64,000 bases of DNA from Alphaproteobacteria bacterium. Lineage in GTDB: Bacteria > Pseudomonadota > Alphaproteobacteria > Micropepsales > Micropepsaceae. The stretch spans positions 1 through 64,000 of the forward strand of contig JAATGP010000069.1 of the NCBI GenBank assembly GCA_015654635.1, given 5' to 3'. Both the position numbers and the translations under genes were made by a program. The stretch's first letter is position 1, and each line of letters begins with the position of its first letter. Shown here piece by piece: positions 1-12,069 of the stretch. The notes beneath the pieces are model-generated. The model ran no database searches, was not told the DNA's origin, and worked only from the letters and a program-made list of their open reading frames with translations.

Positions 1-1296
1 GGCCGGCCCGGCCCGGTCGTGGTCGACATCCCCAAGGACATCCAATTCAAGACCGGCGGCTATATCGGCCCTGAGTCGGTCGTGCACCGCACCTATCGTC
101 CGCCCTATGAGCCCGACATCCAGGCTATCGAGCAAGCGGTGAAGATGATGGCCAACGCCAGGCGTCCGATTTTCTATACCGGCGGCGGCATCATCAATGC
201 CGGCCCCAAGGCGAGCGAAGCCCTGCGCGAACTGGTCGAACTCACCGGCTTTCCCGTTACCTCAACCTTGATGGGGCTGGGTGCTTATCCTGCTTCGGGC
301 GACAAATGGCTCGGCATGCTGGGGATGCACGGCACCTACGAAGCCAACAATGCCATGCATGATTGCGATCTGATGATCTGCCTCGGCGCGCGCTTCGATG
401 ATCGCGTCACCGGCCGCATGGATGCCTTCTCCCCGGGCTCGAAGAAGATCCATCTGGATATCGATCCTTCGCAGATCAACAAGAATGTCCATATCGATCT
501 GCCCATCATCGCCGATGCCGGCCGCGCCATCGAGGCGATGGTCAAAGAATGGAAATTCCGCGATTACAAAGCCGATCGCATCGCGCTCTCCGAATGGTGG
601 GAGCAGATAACCCGCTGGCGCGCTAAGCGTTGTCTCGATTACCGCGGCTCGAATGATCTGATCAAACCGCAATATGCCATCGACCGGCTCTATCAATTGA
701 CCAAAGGCCGCGACGTCTACATCACCACCGAAGTCGGTCAGCATCAGATGTGGGCCGCGCAGCGCTTTCATTTTGACGAACCCAATCGTTGGATGACCTC
801 CGGCGGCCTCGGCACCATGGGTTATGGCTTACCCGCCGCCATGGGGGTGCAGATGGCCCACCCGGACAGTCTTGTCGTCGACATTGCCGGCGAAGGCTCC
901 GTGCAGATGACGATGCAGGAAATGTCGACGGCGGTGCAGTACAATCTGCCGATCAAAATTTTCATCCTCAACAACCGCTATCTCGGTATGGTGCGTCAAT
1001 GGCAGCAATTGCTGCATGGCGGGCGCTATTCGCATTCCTATTCCGAAACGCTGCCGGATTTCGTCAAACTGGCGGAAGCCTTTGGTTGCGTCGGCATCCG
1101 CGCAACACAGCCCGATGAGCTTGATGCAGCCATTCAGAAAATGATCGATGTGAAACGCCCGGTTCTCTTCGATTGCGTCGTCGATCAAAAGGAAAATTGC
1201 TATCCCATGATCCCGTCTGGCGCCGCCCATAACGAAATGATCCTCTGCGATGCCGAGGATCATACGGTCACCGACGCTGGCAAGATGCTGGTCTGA
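1..1296 (+). CDS. ilvB: acetolactate synthase large subunit, C-terminal part (5' end outside window)
   Basis: Open frame runs in from base 1. TPP-enzyme motifs (GARFDDRVTGR, GLGTMGYGLPAAMG, GEGSVQMTMQEMSTAVQYNLPIKIFILNN). Followed by ilvN and ilvC. Confidence 0.95.
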   Translation, partial: GRPGPVVVDIPKDIQFKTGGYIGPESVVHRTYRPPYEPDIQAIEQAVKMMANARRPIFYTGGGIINAGPKASEALRELVELTGFPVTSTLMGLGAYPASGDKWLGMLGMHGTYEANNAMHDCDLMICLGARFDDRVTGRMDAFSPGSKKIHLDIDPSQINKNVHIDLPIIADAGRAIEAMVKEWKFRDYKADRIALSEWWEQITRWRAKRCLDYRGSNDLIKPQYAIDRLYQLTKGRDVYITTEVGQHQMWAAQRFHFDEPNRWMTSGGLGTMGYGLPAAMGVQMAHPDSLVVDIAGEGSVQMTMQEMSTAVQYNLPIKIFILNNRYLGMVRQWQQLLHGGRYSHSYSETLPDFVKLAEAFGCVGIRATQPDELDAAIQKMIDVKRPVLFDCVVDQKENCYPMIPSGAAHNEMILCDAEDHTVTDAGKMLV

Positions 1297-1307
1297 ACGA
1301 GGGCGCG

Positions 1308-1558
1308 ATGCGGTATCTTTATATCAAGTGGGTGCACAAAAATCCCAGCGACCCGGTGCATCTCTATAGCGAGATTGGCGACGATTCCTATGAGCGCCGC
1401 CGGGTCGAAATTTGGGCTGACGGGCGCAAGGGCTTTGCCGATGAAAGCGAAGAAAAGGGCGCCAGCCTCAGCAGCATGAAGGTCCCTTCGCTGAAGGAAA
1501 TTGCGGCACAACCGGAATTTCAGCCCAAATTTATCGAGGCAGAGGAATTTCAAAAAAT

Positions 1559-1577
<19 letters not shown>
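1308..1577 (+). CDS. small uncharacterised protein (DUF6881-like) lying between ilvB/I and ilvN
   Basis: 89 aa ORF MRYLYIKWVHKNPSDPVHLYSEIGDD..., overlaps the ilvN start by about 19 nt. Resembles DUF6881-type small proteins from memory. Confidence 0.6.
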
Positions 1578-3275
<1,698 letters not shown>

Positions 3276-3301
3276 GCCCTCGAGTAAGGACTTTCATGAG
3301 A

Positions 3302-3330
3302 GGCGGCGTCGCAAGCGCCGCCTTTTGTTT
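3302..3330 (+). terminator. Rho-independent terminator downstream of ilvC
   Basis: GGCGGCG-tcgcaag-CGCCGCC followed by TTTTGTTT. Confidence 0.8.
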
Positions 3331-3353
3331 GCCCATAGCAAAGGAAATGAGCG

Positions 3354-3821
3354 ATGAAGCTTCCCGCCTTTCCCATCTCCGGTGGTTGTGCTTGTGGGAG
3401 CGTTCGTTACAGCCTCAAGGCGCGGCCTTTGTCGGTCTATCTTTGCCACTGCAAACGTTGCCAAGTTTATGGCGGTGTCGGCACGCTAGCGGTGCTCACG
3501 CGGCGTAGCGATGTGGCCTTATCAGGCGCGGAGGCTATCCGACATGGTGAGCCCACCGACAGCGGTCGCATAGCCGAGATGTTCTTCTGCCCCAACTGTC
3601 ATGTCCGCGTTTATCACACCCCGGCCGATCGCGCGCTGTTCACCCTCATGGGGGGCACGCTGGACGATCCGACTTGGCTGGTCCCGGTTGCTCATATATT
3701 CACGCGCAGCAAGCAAGATGGTGTGCTGACGGGCGGTACACCTTGCTTCGATGGCCCCATACCCTCGCGTGATATCTTTTATGCGTTGTTCGCATCTGCC
3801 CTCGCGGGAAAGGGACCGTAA
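3354..3821 (+). CDS. GFA (glutathione-dependent formaldehyde-activating enzyme/CENP-V) family protein
   Basis: Zn-binding Cys pattern GGCACGSVRYSL, LCHCKRCQ, FFCPNCHVRVY. Confidence 0.85.
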   Translation: MKLPAFPISGGCACGSVRYSLKARPLSVYLCHCKRCQVYGGVGTLAVLTRRSDVALSGAEAIRHGEPTDSGRIAEMFFCPNCHVRVYHTPADRALFTLMGGTLDDPTWLVPVAHIFTRSKQDGVLTGGTPCFDGPIPSRDIFYALFASALAGKGP

Positions 3822-3909
3822 CAATTTCGTGTTGCGACGCCGAAACGGTTCGACAAGCGCAGGCCAGGAAGGGCATCATCGCTCTATTCGCTTTTAAGGC
3901 TGCCTCGCT

Positions 3910-5280
3910 ATGTTCAAACTTCCGCTGGCCGTAATGGTGGCAGCCGCCTGTATCTGTACGTCTTCGTTGGCTGGAGATCTGAAAACTGCAGCCGATCTGC
4001 GCGATAAGGCACTCAGCGATCCGACCGCCTGGAGTATCCTGGAATCGCTCACCACAGAGGTTGGCGCCCGTTCCATCGGCAGCCCGGCCTATGATCGCGC
4101 CCGCGAATGGGGTGTGGCCAAGCTGACCGCGCTCGGCTTCAGCAATGTGCATGTCGAGACTTTTGCCAAGCCGGCATGGCGTCGTGGCGCCGAGAGCGCC
4201 GAGGTGATCGCCCCTTTCCCGCAGAAGCTCGCCATCATCGGTCTTGGCAATTCGTTGCCCACGCCCAAGAAAAGTATCGAGGCGGAGGTCGTCGTTCTCA
4301 AAAGCTATGCCGAGTTGCTGGCGGCTCCGCAAAGCGCGTTTAAAGGCAAGATCGTCCTCGTCAACCAACCGATGGTGCGCACCGAAGACGGCTCGGGTTA
4401 TGGCGCCGCGGTGCGCGCCCGCTATGGCGATAGCGAAGCCGCCAAGCGTGGCGCGCTGGCCTATCTGTTGCGCTCTGTCTCCACCAGCCAGAGCCGCACT
4501 CCGCATACCGGCACCTCCGATGGCCCTGGCCCGCATATTCCTGCGGCCGCGCTCGGTGTTCCCGATGCCGACCTTTTGGAGCATATGGCGGCGCGCGGAC
4601 CCGTCCGTATTCGGCTTAATCTTGCTTCCACCACCGATCCCAAATCGGTGTGCTGGAATATCTCGGGCGAGATCAAAGGCAGCGAAAAGCCGGACGAAGT
4701 GATTGTTATCGGTGGGCATCTGGATTCTTGGGATCCTGGCACCGGGGCTATCGACGATGGGGCGGGGGTCGCCATCACCACCGCTGCTGCATATCTGATC
4801 GGTGCGTTGCCCAAGCATCCACGCCGCACTATCCGCGTGGTTTTGTTCGGTTCGGAAGAAAACGGCGGCTCCAATATCGCTTATCTCGAAGCCCATAAAG
4901 GCGAACTCGCCCACATCGTCTTGGCCAGCGAGGCCGATCTCGGCGCCGACCGCGCCCTCAAGCTCGAATTGCCGGAAGGGGCCGTCAAGGCGCCGGAGTT
5001 TGCGATCCTGCCGACTCTGTTGGCGCCCCTGAAAATTATTGTGGCATCCACCGCGCCGGGATATGCGGGTTCGGATATCGAAAGCCTGCAAGGCGCGGGC
5101 GTCCCTGTGTTCAGCTTCCACCAGGACGCCAGCCGTTATTTCGATTACCACCACAGCGCTGACGATACGCTCGCCATCGTGGACGCCGCGGGGCTCAATC
5201 AAAACGTCGCCGCCTGGGCATCAACACTGTATCTACTGGCAGATTCGGCGATAGATTTCCGGGCGCAGCCGGCGAACTAG
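3910..5280 (+). CDS. M28 family metallopeptidase, exported
   Basis: Signal peptide MFKLPLAVMVAAACICTSSLAG; GGHLDSWDPGTGAIDDGAGV and GSEENGGSN motifs. Confidence 0.88.
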   Translation: MFKLPLAVMVAAACICTSSLAGDLKTAADLRDKALSDPTAWSILESLTTEVGARSIGSPAYDRAREWGVAKLTALGFSNVHVETFAKPAWRRGAESAEVIAPFPQKLAIIGLGNSLPTPKKSIEAEVVVLKSYAELLAAPQSAFKGKIVLVNQPMVRTEDGSGYGAAVRARYGDSEAAKRGALAYLLRSVSTSQSRTPHTGTSDGPGPHIPAAALGVPDADLLEHMAARGPVRIRLNLASTTDPKSVCWNISGEIKGSEKPDEVIVIGGHLDSWDPGTGAIDDGAGVAITTAAAYLIGALPKHPRRTIRVVLFGSEENGGSNIAYLEAHKGELAHIVLASEADLGADRALKLELPEGAVKAPEFAILPTLLAPLKIIVASTAPGYAGSDIESLQGAGVPVFSFHQDASRYFDYHHSADDTLAIVDAAGLNQNVAAWASTLYLLADSAIDFRAQPAN

Positions 5281-5289
5281 GAGAGACCT

Positions 5290-5688
5290 ATGCACGTCGA
5301 TGGTCATTGTTATTGCGGTAATATCCGTTTTGAGGCCGCAGCCGATCCGGCCACGGTGGTGATTTGCCATTGCACCGATTGCCAGGAATTGACCGGCTCG
5401 GCCTATCGCGCCGTGGTCACCGCCAAGAATTTAAAAATTCTCTCGGGCACGCCCAAGGTCTGGATCAAGACCGCGCAAAGCGGGCGCCAGCGGGTCCATT
5501 CCTTCTGTGCCGATTGCGGTTCACCGATTTATTCCGGCGCCACCAACGGCAGTTTGGAAACCGTAAGCTTGCGCCTCGGCACACTCACCCAGCGCCGGGA
5601 GTTAGAGCCACAAAAGCAAATCTGGGCACAGTCATCACTGCCATGGGCGCTCGATCTTCTCGGCCTCGAATGGCATGAGGGGCAATAA
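5290..5688 (+). CDS. GFA family protein (second copy in the neighbourhood)
   Basis: GHCYCGNIRFEA, CHCTDCQELTGSAY, FCADCGSPIY. Confidence 0.85.
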   Translation: MHVDGHCYCGNIRFEAAADPATVVICHCTDCQELTGSAYRAVVTAKNLKILSGTPKVWIKTAQSGRQRVHSFCADCGSPIYSGATNGSLETVSLRLGTLTQRRELEPQKQIWAQSSLPWALDLLGLEWHEGQ

Positions 5689-5756
5689 ACCTTTCGTCAT
5701 CCTGGGGTGCGAGCGAAGCGAGCCTCGAAGGACGCACTAGCCCTCGAAGCACATAG

Positions 5757-7046
5757 TTAGGTCGGGTTTTCCAGGCTGAAGGTCTCGCTTTCGTCGTCAT
5801 AGGAAAACAGCTCGGCAAAACGGGCCCAGCTGATCATGGCGCGCAGTGTTTCATCCGCGGCGTCTTCGCTCATTTTGTCTTCCAGCTCGTCGATGAAGCG
5901 GCGGCGTGGAGCGGTGTGATTGCTGCGTTCGTCGAGCACGCGGCGGATATGGGCGGCAAAAGGCACATTGTTCATCAGGGCGCGGTTGACGATTTCCTTG
6001 CGCTCATTGGTGTCGGCATCGGCAAAACGCTTGCCCATATGGGTCAGCTTCAAGTCACCGCCTTCGAGATCGGCGAGCCGCAGCATCTGTAGCGCTTCGG
6101 CAATCGGAAAGAGTTCATCGATTTCGAGCTGCACGTCATAGGCGATGTCGGGCAAGTCGGCCTTGCCGTCATATTGCGGATTGGCCAGCGCCTCGATCAG
6201 GCCGGCGATGGAGTTGGAAGAGACCGGACTGATCGGCGCATCCGGTATCACATCGATGGCTTGCACGGTGCGCTGGCGCTCGACCTTGCGCGCCGTCATC
6301 TCGACATAGATGCGGTCGACGTAATCCTCAAAACGTGGGTCGGAACGGTCGCGCGGATGCGGCAAATCGATCTTGATCTCGGTCGTCACCCGTCCCGGAT
6401 TGGAGGAAAACAGAAGTGCGCGGTCGCACATCTGTACCGCTTCTTCGATGTTATGCGTCACCAGCAGAATGGATTTGATCGGAAGCTTTTTGTTCTGCCA
6501 CAACTCGATGAGATCGGTGCGCAGGTTTTCCGCGGTCAGCACATCGAGGGCCGAAAAAGGTTCGTCCATCAGCAAGATATTGGGATGGACCACCAGGGCC
6601 CGGGCAAAGCCGACGCGTTGGCGCATGCCGCCGGAAAGCTCGCGCGGATAAGCGCTCTCGTAACCGTCCAGACCGATCAGATCGATGGCAGCCAGCGCGC
6701 GCTTGCGGATTTTCTTGTCTGGCAGGCCCAACGCCTCCAGACCAAGCTGCACATTCTCCAGCACGGTTAGCCAAGGGAACAGGGCAAAACTCTGGAACAC
6801 CATGGCGATGCCGCTCGCCGGTCCGTTAATGGGCGCTCCCATGTAGTCGAGATGTCCGCCTTGCGGTTGGGCGAGCCCCGCTATCAGACGCAGAAAGGTG
6901 GATTTGCCCGACCCCGAACGGCCGAGCAGACCCACGATCTCACCCTCATTCAAGCTGAGATTGACGCCATCCAGCACCAGCAAATCTTCGCCGCCTACAC
7001 GCGGGAAGGAGCGGCGCACATCGGTCGCTTGCAGCAAAGTGTCCAT
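5757..7046 (-). CDS. ABC transporter ATP-binding protein (nitrate/sulfonate-type) with extended C-terminal AAA-associated domain
   Basis: Walker [40 protein letters not shown]; about 190 aa extra C-terminus. Confidence 0.88.
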   Translation of the reverse strand: MDTLLQATDVRRSFPRVGGEDLLVLDGVNLSLNEGEIVGLLGRSGSGKSTFLRLIAGLAQPQGGHLDYMGAPINGPASGIAMVFQSFALFPWLTVLENVQLGLEALGLPDKKIRKRALAAIDLIGLDGYESAYPRELSGGMRQRVGFARALVVHPNILLMDEPFSALDVLTAENLRTDLIELWQNKKLPIKSILLVTHNIEEAVQMCDRALLFSSNPGRVTTEIKIDLPHPRDRSDPRFEDYVDRIYVEMTARKVERQRTVQAIDVIPDAPISPVSSNSIAGLIEALANPQYDGKADLPDIAYDVQLEIDELFPIAEALQMLRLADLEGGDLKLTHMGKRFADADTNERKEIVNRALMNNVPFAAHIRRVLDERSNHTAPRRRFIDELEDKMSEDAADETLRAMISWARFAELFSYDDESETFSLENPT

Positions 7047-7058
7047 TCGCGCCTCCTG

Positions 7059-8786
7059 TTATGTCATCTTGAACTTGCGTTCGGCGTACCAATAGAGTGG
7101 CCGCCAGAACAGACGGTTCACCACCACCACGAAAAAGCTCATCACAAAAATGCCGAGCACGATGCGGTGGAAATCCCCGGCCACCGTGGCATCGAAGATA
7201 TAGGCACCCAGGCCATAGGCATGCAGCGTGCGATTGCCCCAGCTTGCCACCTCGGCGACAATGGCCGCATTCCAGGAACCGCCAGAGGCGGTGATGGCGC
7301 CTGTCACGTAATAGGGCATGACCGCGGGGATGCCGACTTTCTTCCACCACAGCCAGCCTTTGACTTGGAAGTTGGCAGCGGCGTCTCGCATTTCGCGCGG
7401 CAGGGCCGATGCACCGGCGATGACATTGAAGAGGATGTACCACTGCGTGCCTAGCACCATTAGCGGCGACAGCCAGATGTCGGGGTTGGCATTCCAGAGC
7501 AGGATTAAAGATACCGCGACGGGAAAGACCAGATTGGCTGGGAAGGCGGCAAGGAACTGCGCGATCGGCTGGACCACGCGCGTCAGATGCGGCCGCAGTC
7601 CGACATAGATTCCGACCGGCACCCAGATCAGGCTGGCCAAGGCAATCAGAACGATGACGCGTGTCAGGGTCGCCATGCCGCGCAAGAAAGCCCCGACGAC
7701 ATCGGAAAAGCCCAGGGCAGCGCCGACAAAGCTCGTTACCCGCCACACCACATAGGCCCCGAAAACCACCAGGATCGCATACCAGAGGCCCACGGCAAGC
7801 CATGGCGGGATGATGCTCTTGGTTACGATCTGCGTTTTGCTTTTCGGTGGCGCGATCTTGTAGCTGCGCCGCATCAATATATCGAACGGCGTCCCAATGG
7901 CATCGATCAGCCTGGAGCGGCGATACATCTTCAGCGCCCAAGATTCCGCCTCCTCATCGCCGGGCTCCGCATCGATGCGGAAGCGGTCAGCCCAGGCAAC
8001 CAAAGGTCTGAAGAGAAGCTGGTCGAAAATCACAATCACCACCAGCATGGCTCCGATGGCCCAGAAAATGGCCGTCAGACTTTTGGCCTGGACCGCGGCA
8101 GCGATGTAGGAGCCGATTCCTGGTAAAGTGATAGAGGTATTGCCGACCGTGAAGGCTTCGGAGGCCACCAGCATGAACCAAGCGCCCGACATCGACATCA
8201 TCATGTTCCAGATGAGTTGGGGCATGCCGAATGGCACTTCGATCTGCCAGAATCGGCTCCAGCCCGACATGCCAAAGGTTCTTCCGGCTTCATCGAGCTC
8301 AATCGGGACGGTGCGCAGCGACTGATAGAAGCTGAAGGCCATGTTCCAGGCTTGGCTGGTGAAGATCAGGAAGATGGCCGCAAATTCGGCGCCCAGAATC
8401 CGGCCCGGGGCCAGGGACAGAAAGAAAACCAGGGTGACAGACAAAAATCCTAAAATAGGAATAGATTGTAGAATGTCGAGCAGCGGAACAAGCAGCATTC
8501 CGGCTCGTTTGCTCTTAGCGGCCCAGGTCGCATAGGTGAAGGTAAAAATTAGCGAAAAAGCCAACGCCACCAGCATCCTAAGCGCGGTGCGGAAGGCGTA
8601 ATTGGGCAGGTTTGCGGGGTCCAGCGAGACAGGATGGCGCGCCAAGCTCGAGAGCGGCTGGATCACTTCCCGGCTTGCTTCAGCACAGAAGATGATAGCA
8701 CCAAGGACAAAAATCCCCGCCAACAGGTCCCAAGACCGCGGCAACAACCGGCGTGTCTCGATCGAGACGGGGGGAAAAAGTTTCAT
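7059..8786 (-). CDS. ABC transporter permease, apparently two fused binding-protein-dependent permease domains
   Basis: About 575 aa from MKLFPPVSIETRR; two permease modules (IPILGFLSVTL... and ...FLAAFPANLVFPVAV). Overlong ORF start at 8984 not adopted. Confidence 0.82.
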   Translation of the reverse strand: MKLFPPVSIETRRLLPRSWDLLAGIFVLGAIIFCAEASREVIQPLSSLARHPVSLDPANLPNYAFRTALRMLVALAFSLIFTFTYATWAAKSKRAGMLLVPLLDILQSIPILGFLSVTLVFFLSLAPGRILGAEFAAIFLIFTSQAWNMAFSFYQSLRTVPIELDEAGRTFGMSGWSRFWQIEVPFGMPQLIWNMMMSMSGAWFMLVASEAFTVGNTSITLPGIGSYIAAAVQAKSLTAIFWAIGAMLVVIVIFDQLLFRPLVAWADRFRIDAEPGDEEAESWALKMYRRSRLIDAIGTPFDILMRRSYKIAPPKSKTQIVTKSIIPPWLAVGLWYAILVVFGAYVVWRVTSFVGAALGFSDVVGAFLRGMATLTRVIVLIALASLIWVPVGIYVGLRPHLTRVVQPIAQFLAAFPANLVFPVAVSLILLWNANPDIWLSPLMVLGTQWYILFNVIAGASALPREMRDAAANFQVKGWLWWKKVGIPAVMPYYVTGAITASGGSWNAAIVAEVASWGNRTLHAYGLGAYIFDATVAGDFHRIVLGIFVMSFFVVVVNRLFWRPLYWYAERKFKMT

Positions 8787-9068
8787 GTCCGGGGCGCTTC
8801 TAAGGGTAGAATTGTGGGCCACGTAACCATGCGTTGGAGCCCTCCGCCAAGTGAATTTCCGAACAAACTGCACTCGTCGCTGAGGATTTTCCGGTCTTCC
8901 GGCGGACCTTAAATTTATTCGCACAAACAGGGGTTTGACTTGCGCGTCCACGTCGTTCCAGCGTAAATACCGCGCGAAGGGCAATGTCCGGCTTTTCGTG
9001 AGTGTTTTAGGACATTTCGTTAAAGTTTAGCGAGCAGAAAACTCGGCGGGCGGAACGGCGATCCGGCG

Positions 9069-9194
9069 ATGACGCAAGGTGCGACAGAGCATGACGTAAA
9101 GAGCGGATTCTCCGCTAGCGTCGGCGTGCGTGCAACGCCCCGTCCTTCCCTCGGTTTGCTGAATGGCGTGCTTCTCCTCCTTAGGGGCCCCTAG
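9069..9194 (+). CDS. putative leu leader peptide, Leu-rich C-terminus
   Basis: Short ORF ATG 9069 to TAG 9192-9194: MTQGATEHDVKSGFSASVGVRATPRPSLGLLNGVLLLLRGP. Seven of the last 15 residues are Leu, four consecutive (ctt ctc ctc ctt), immediately upstream of leuA. An internal GTG start at 9126 is possible. Confidence 0.65.
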   Translation: MTQGATEHDVKSGFSASVGVRATPRPSLGLLNGVLLLLRGP

Positions 9195-9235
9195 GCGCCG
9201 GCGGGTGTGGGTCATCCACACCGGGTGTTTAGGGG
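9182..9235 (+). promoter_or_regulatory. attenuator-like competing RNA structures upstream of leuA
   Basis: TAGGGG(9182-9187) / CCCCTA(9188-9193) / TAGGGG(9230-9235): the middle segment can pair with either outer copy. Internal hairpin GGTGTGG(9204-9210)-gtcat-CCACACC(9216-9222). Confidence 0.6.
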
Positions 9236-9296
9236 ACTTTCGAATGAAAGGAGCGATAGAAGCCGCAAGAGCGGCAAGCGGAAGGAATTTGTGACC

Positions 9297-10892
9297 ATGA
9301 CAACGAATACCGACACTCCCCACCCAGCCGACATCCCCAATAGCACCGAAGCTCAGCGGGTTCGGATTTTTGACACCACCTTGCGCGATGGCGAACAGTC
9401 GCCCGGCGCAGCGATGACCTTTGAGGAAAAGCTCGAGGTCGCCGATTATCTCGACGCCATGGGTGTTGATATCATCGAAGCCGGTTTTCCCATTGCCAGC
9501 CAAGGCGATTTCGACGCCGTGGCCGAGATTGCGCGACGGGTCGAAAATGCAACCGTCTGCGGCCTGTCGCGGGCGGGTTTCAAGGATATCGATCGCGCGG
9601 CTGCCGCGCTGAAACAGGCTAAGCGCCCGCGGATTCACACGTTCATTTCCACCAGTCCCGTTCATATGAAACATAAACTCAATATGGGCGCTAATGCGGT
9701 GTTGGATGCGGTGGGGGCTTCCGTCTCTCACGCCCGCAAACTGGTGGATGACGTGCAGTGGAGCGCCGAAGATGCCACCCGCACCGAGCATGATTTTCTC
9801 TGCCGTTGCGTGGAGCTGGCAATCCGCTCCGGTGCCACCACGATCAACATTCCCGATACGGTGGGCTATGCCACGCCGCAGGAGTTCTTTGAACTCATTA
9901 CGATGTTGCTCAATCGCGTGCCCAATATCGACAAAGCCGTCATCGCCACCCATTGTCACAATGATTTGGGCTTGGCCGTGGCCAATTCCCTGGCCGGGGT
10001 GCTGGCTGGGGCCCGTCAGATCGAATGTACGATCAATGGTATCGGCGAGCGGGCGGGTAACGCCGCCTTGGAGGAGATCGTAATGGCACTCAAGGTCCGC
10101 AAGGACCGCATGCCATTCCTCACCGGCATCGACACCACGATGCTGTCCCGGGCTTCCAAACTCGTTTCCAACGTCACTGGGTTCCCGGTGCAGTACAACA
10201 AGGCCATCGTCGGCAAGAACGCCTTCAGCCACGAGAGCGGCATCCACCAGGATGGTATGCTGAAGAACGTCGAGACCTACGAAATCATGCGCCCTGAGAC
10301 GGTTGGGGTGAAGGAGACTTCGCTGGTCCTGGGCAAGCTGTCTGGCCGCCATGCCTTCCGTGACAAGCTCGCTTTGCTGGGCTACGAGCTGACCGATGCC
10401 GCCTTCGAAGATGCCTTCCGGCGCTTTAAGGCATTGGCAGATAAGAAGAAAACCGTTTTTGACGACGATATTGTGGCCTTGGTGGATGATGAGATCGTCC
10501 GCGCCGCCGATTTCATTTCCGTCAAAGCCCTGCGGGTCTCCACCGGTGTGGGTATTGCGCCAACCGCCGCCATGACGCTTCTGGTCGAGGGCGAGGAAAA
10601 GACGGCTGAGGTCAGCGGCGACGGCGCCGTGGATGCCATCTTTAACGTCATCCGTGAAATTTACCCGCACACCGTGAATCTGCAACTTTATCAGGTGAAG
10701 GCGGTGACCGAGGGCACGGATGCCCAGGCCGATGTCAGCATCCGGCTTGAGGAAGATGGTCGCACGGTGACTGGACGCGGGGCAGATACAGATACGCTTG
10801 TGGCATCTGCCTATGCGTATGTTAATGCTCTCAACAAGCTCTTGGTGAAACGCAGGAAGCAGGCACCTGAAACCTTGAACGTCGCACAATGA
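9297..10892 (+). CDS. leuA: 2-isopropylmalate synthase
   Basis: RIFDTTLRDGEQSPGAAM, THCHNDLGLAVANSLAGV, FSHESGIHQDGMLK; start chosen at MTTNTDTPHPA. Confidence 0.96.
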   Translation: MTTNTDTPHPADIPNSTEAQRVRIFDTTLRDGEQSPGAAMTFEEKLEVADYLDAMGVDIIEAGFPIASQGDFDAVAEIARRVENATVCGLSRAGFKDIDRAAAALKQAKRPRIHTFISTSPVHMKHKLNMGANAVLDAVGASVSHARKLVDDVQWSAEDATRTEHDFLCRCVELAIRSGATTINIPDTVGYATPQEFFELITMLLNRVPNIDKAVIATHCHNDLGLAVANSLAGVLAGARQIECTINGIGERAGNAALEEIVMALKVRKDRMPFLTGIDTTMLSRASKLVSNVTGFPVQYNKAIVGKNAFSHESGIHQDGMLKNVETYEIMRPETVGVKETSLVLGKLSGRHAFRDKLALLGYELTDAAFEDAFRRFKALADKKKTVFDDDIVALVDDEIVRAADFISVKALRVSTGVGIAPTAAMTLLVEGEEKTAEVSGDGAVDAIFNVIREIYPHTVNLQLYQVKAVTEGTDAQADVSIRLEEDGRTVTGRGADTDTLVASAYAYVNALNKLLVKRRKQAPETLNVAQ

Positions 10893-10911
10893 ATCGATCC
10901 GGCCCTGGTGA

Positions 10912-12024
<1,113 letters not shown>

Positions 12025-12069
12025 TCACTGCCTGCTAGTTGTTTAAGGAGGCCGTGCGTCGGAGTTGGT

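Noticed and set aside
3700-5202. 500-aa minus-strand ORF opposite the M28 peptidase
   Set aside because: Antisense artefact; the plus-strand frame has signal peptide and metal-site motifs.
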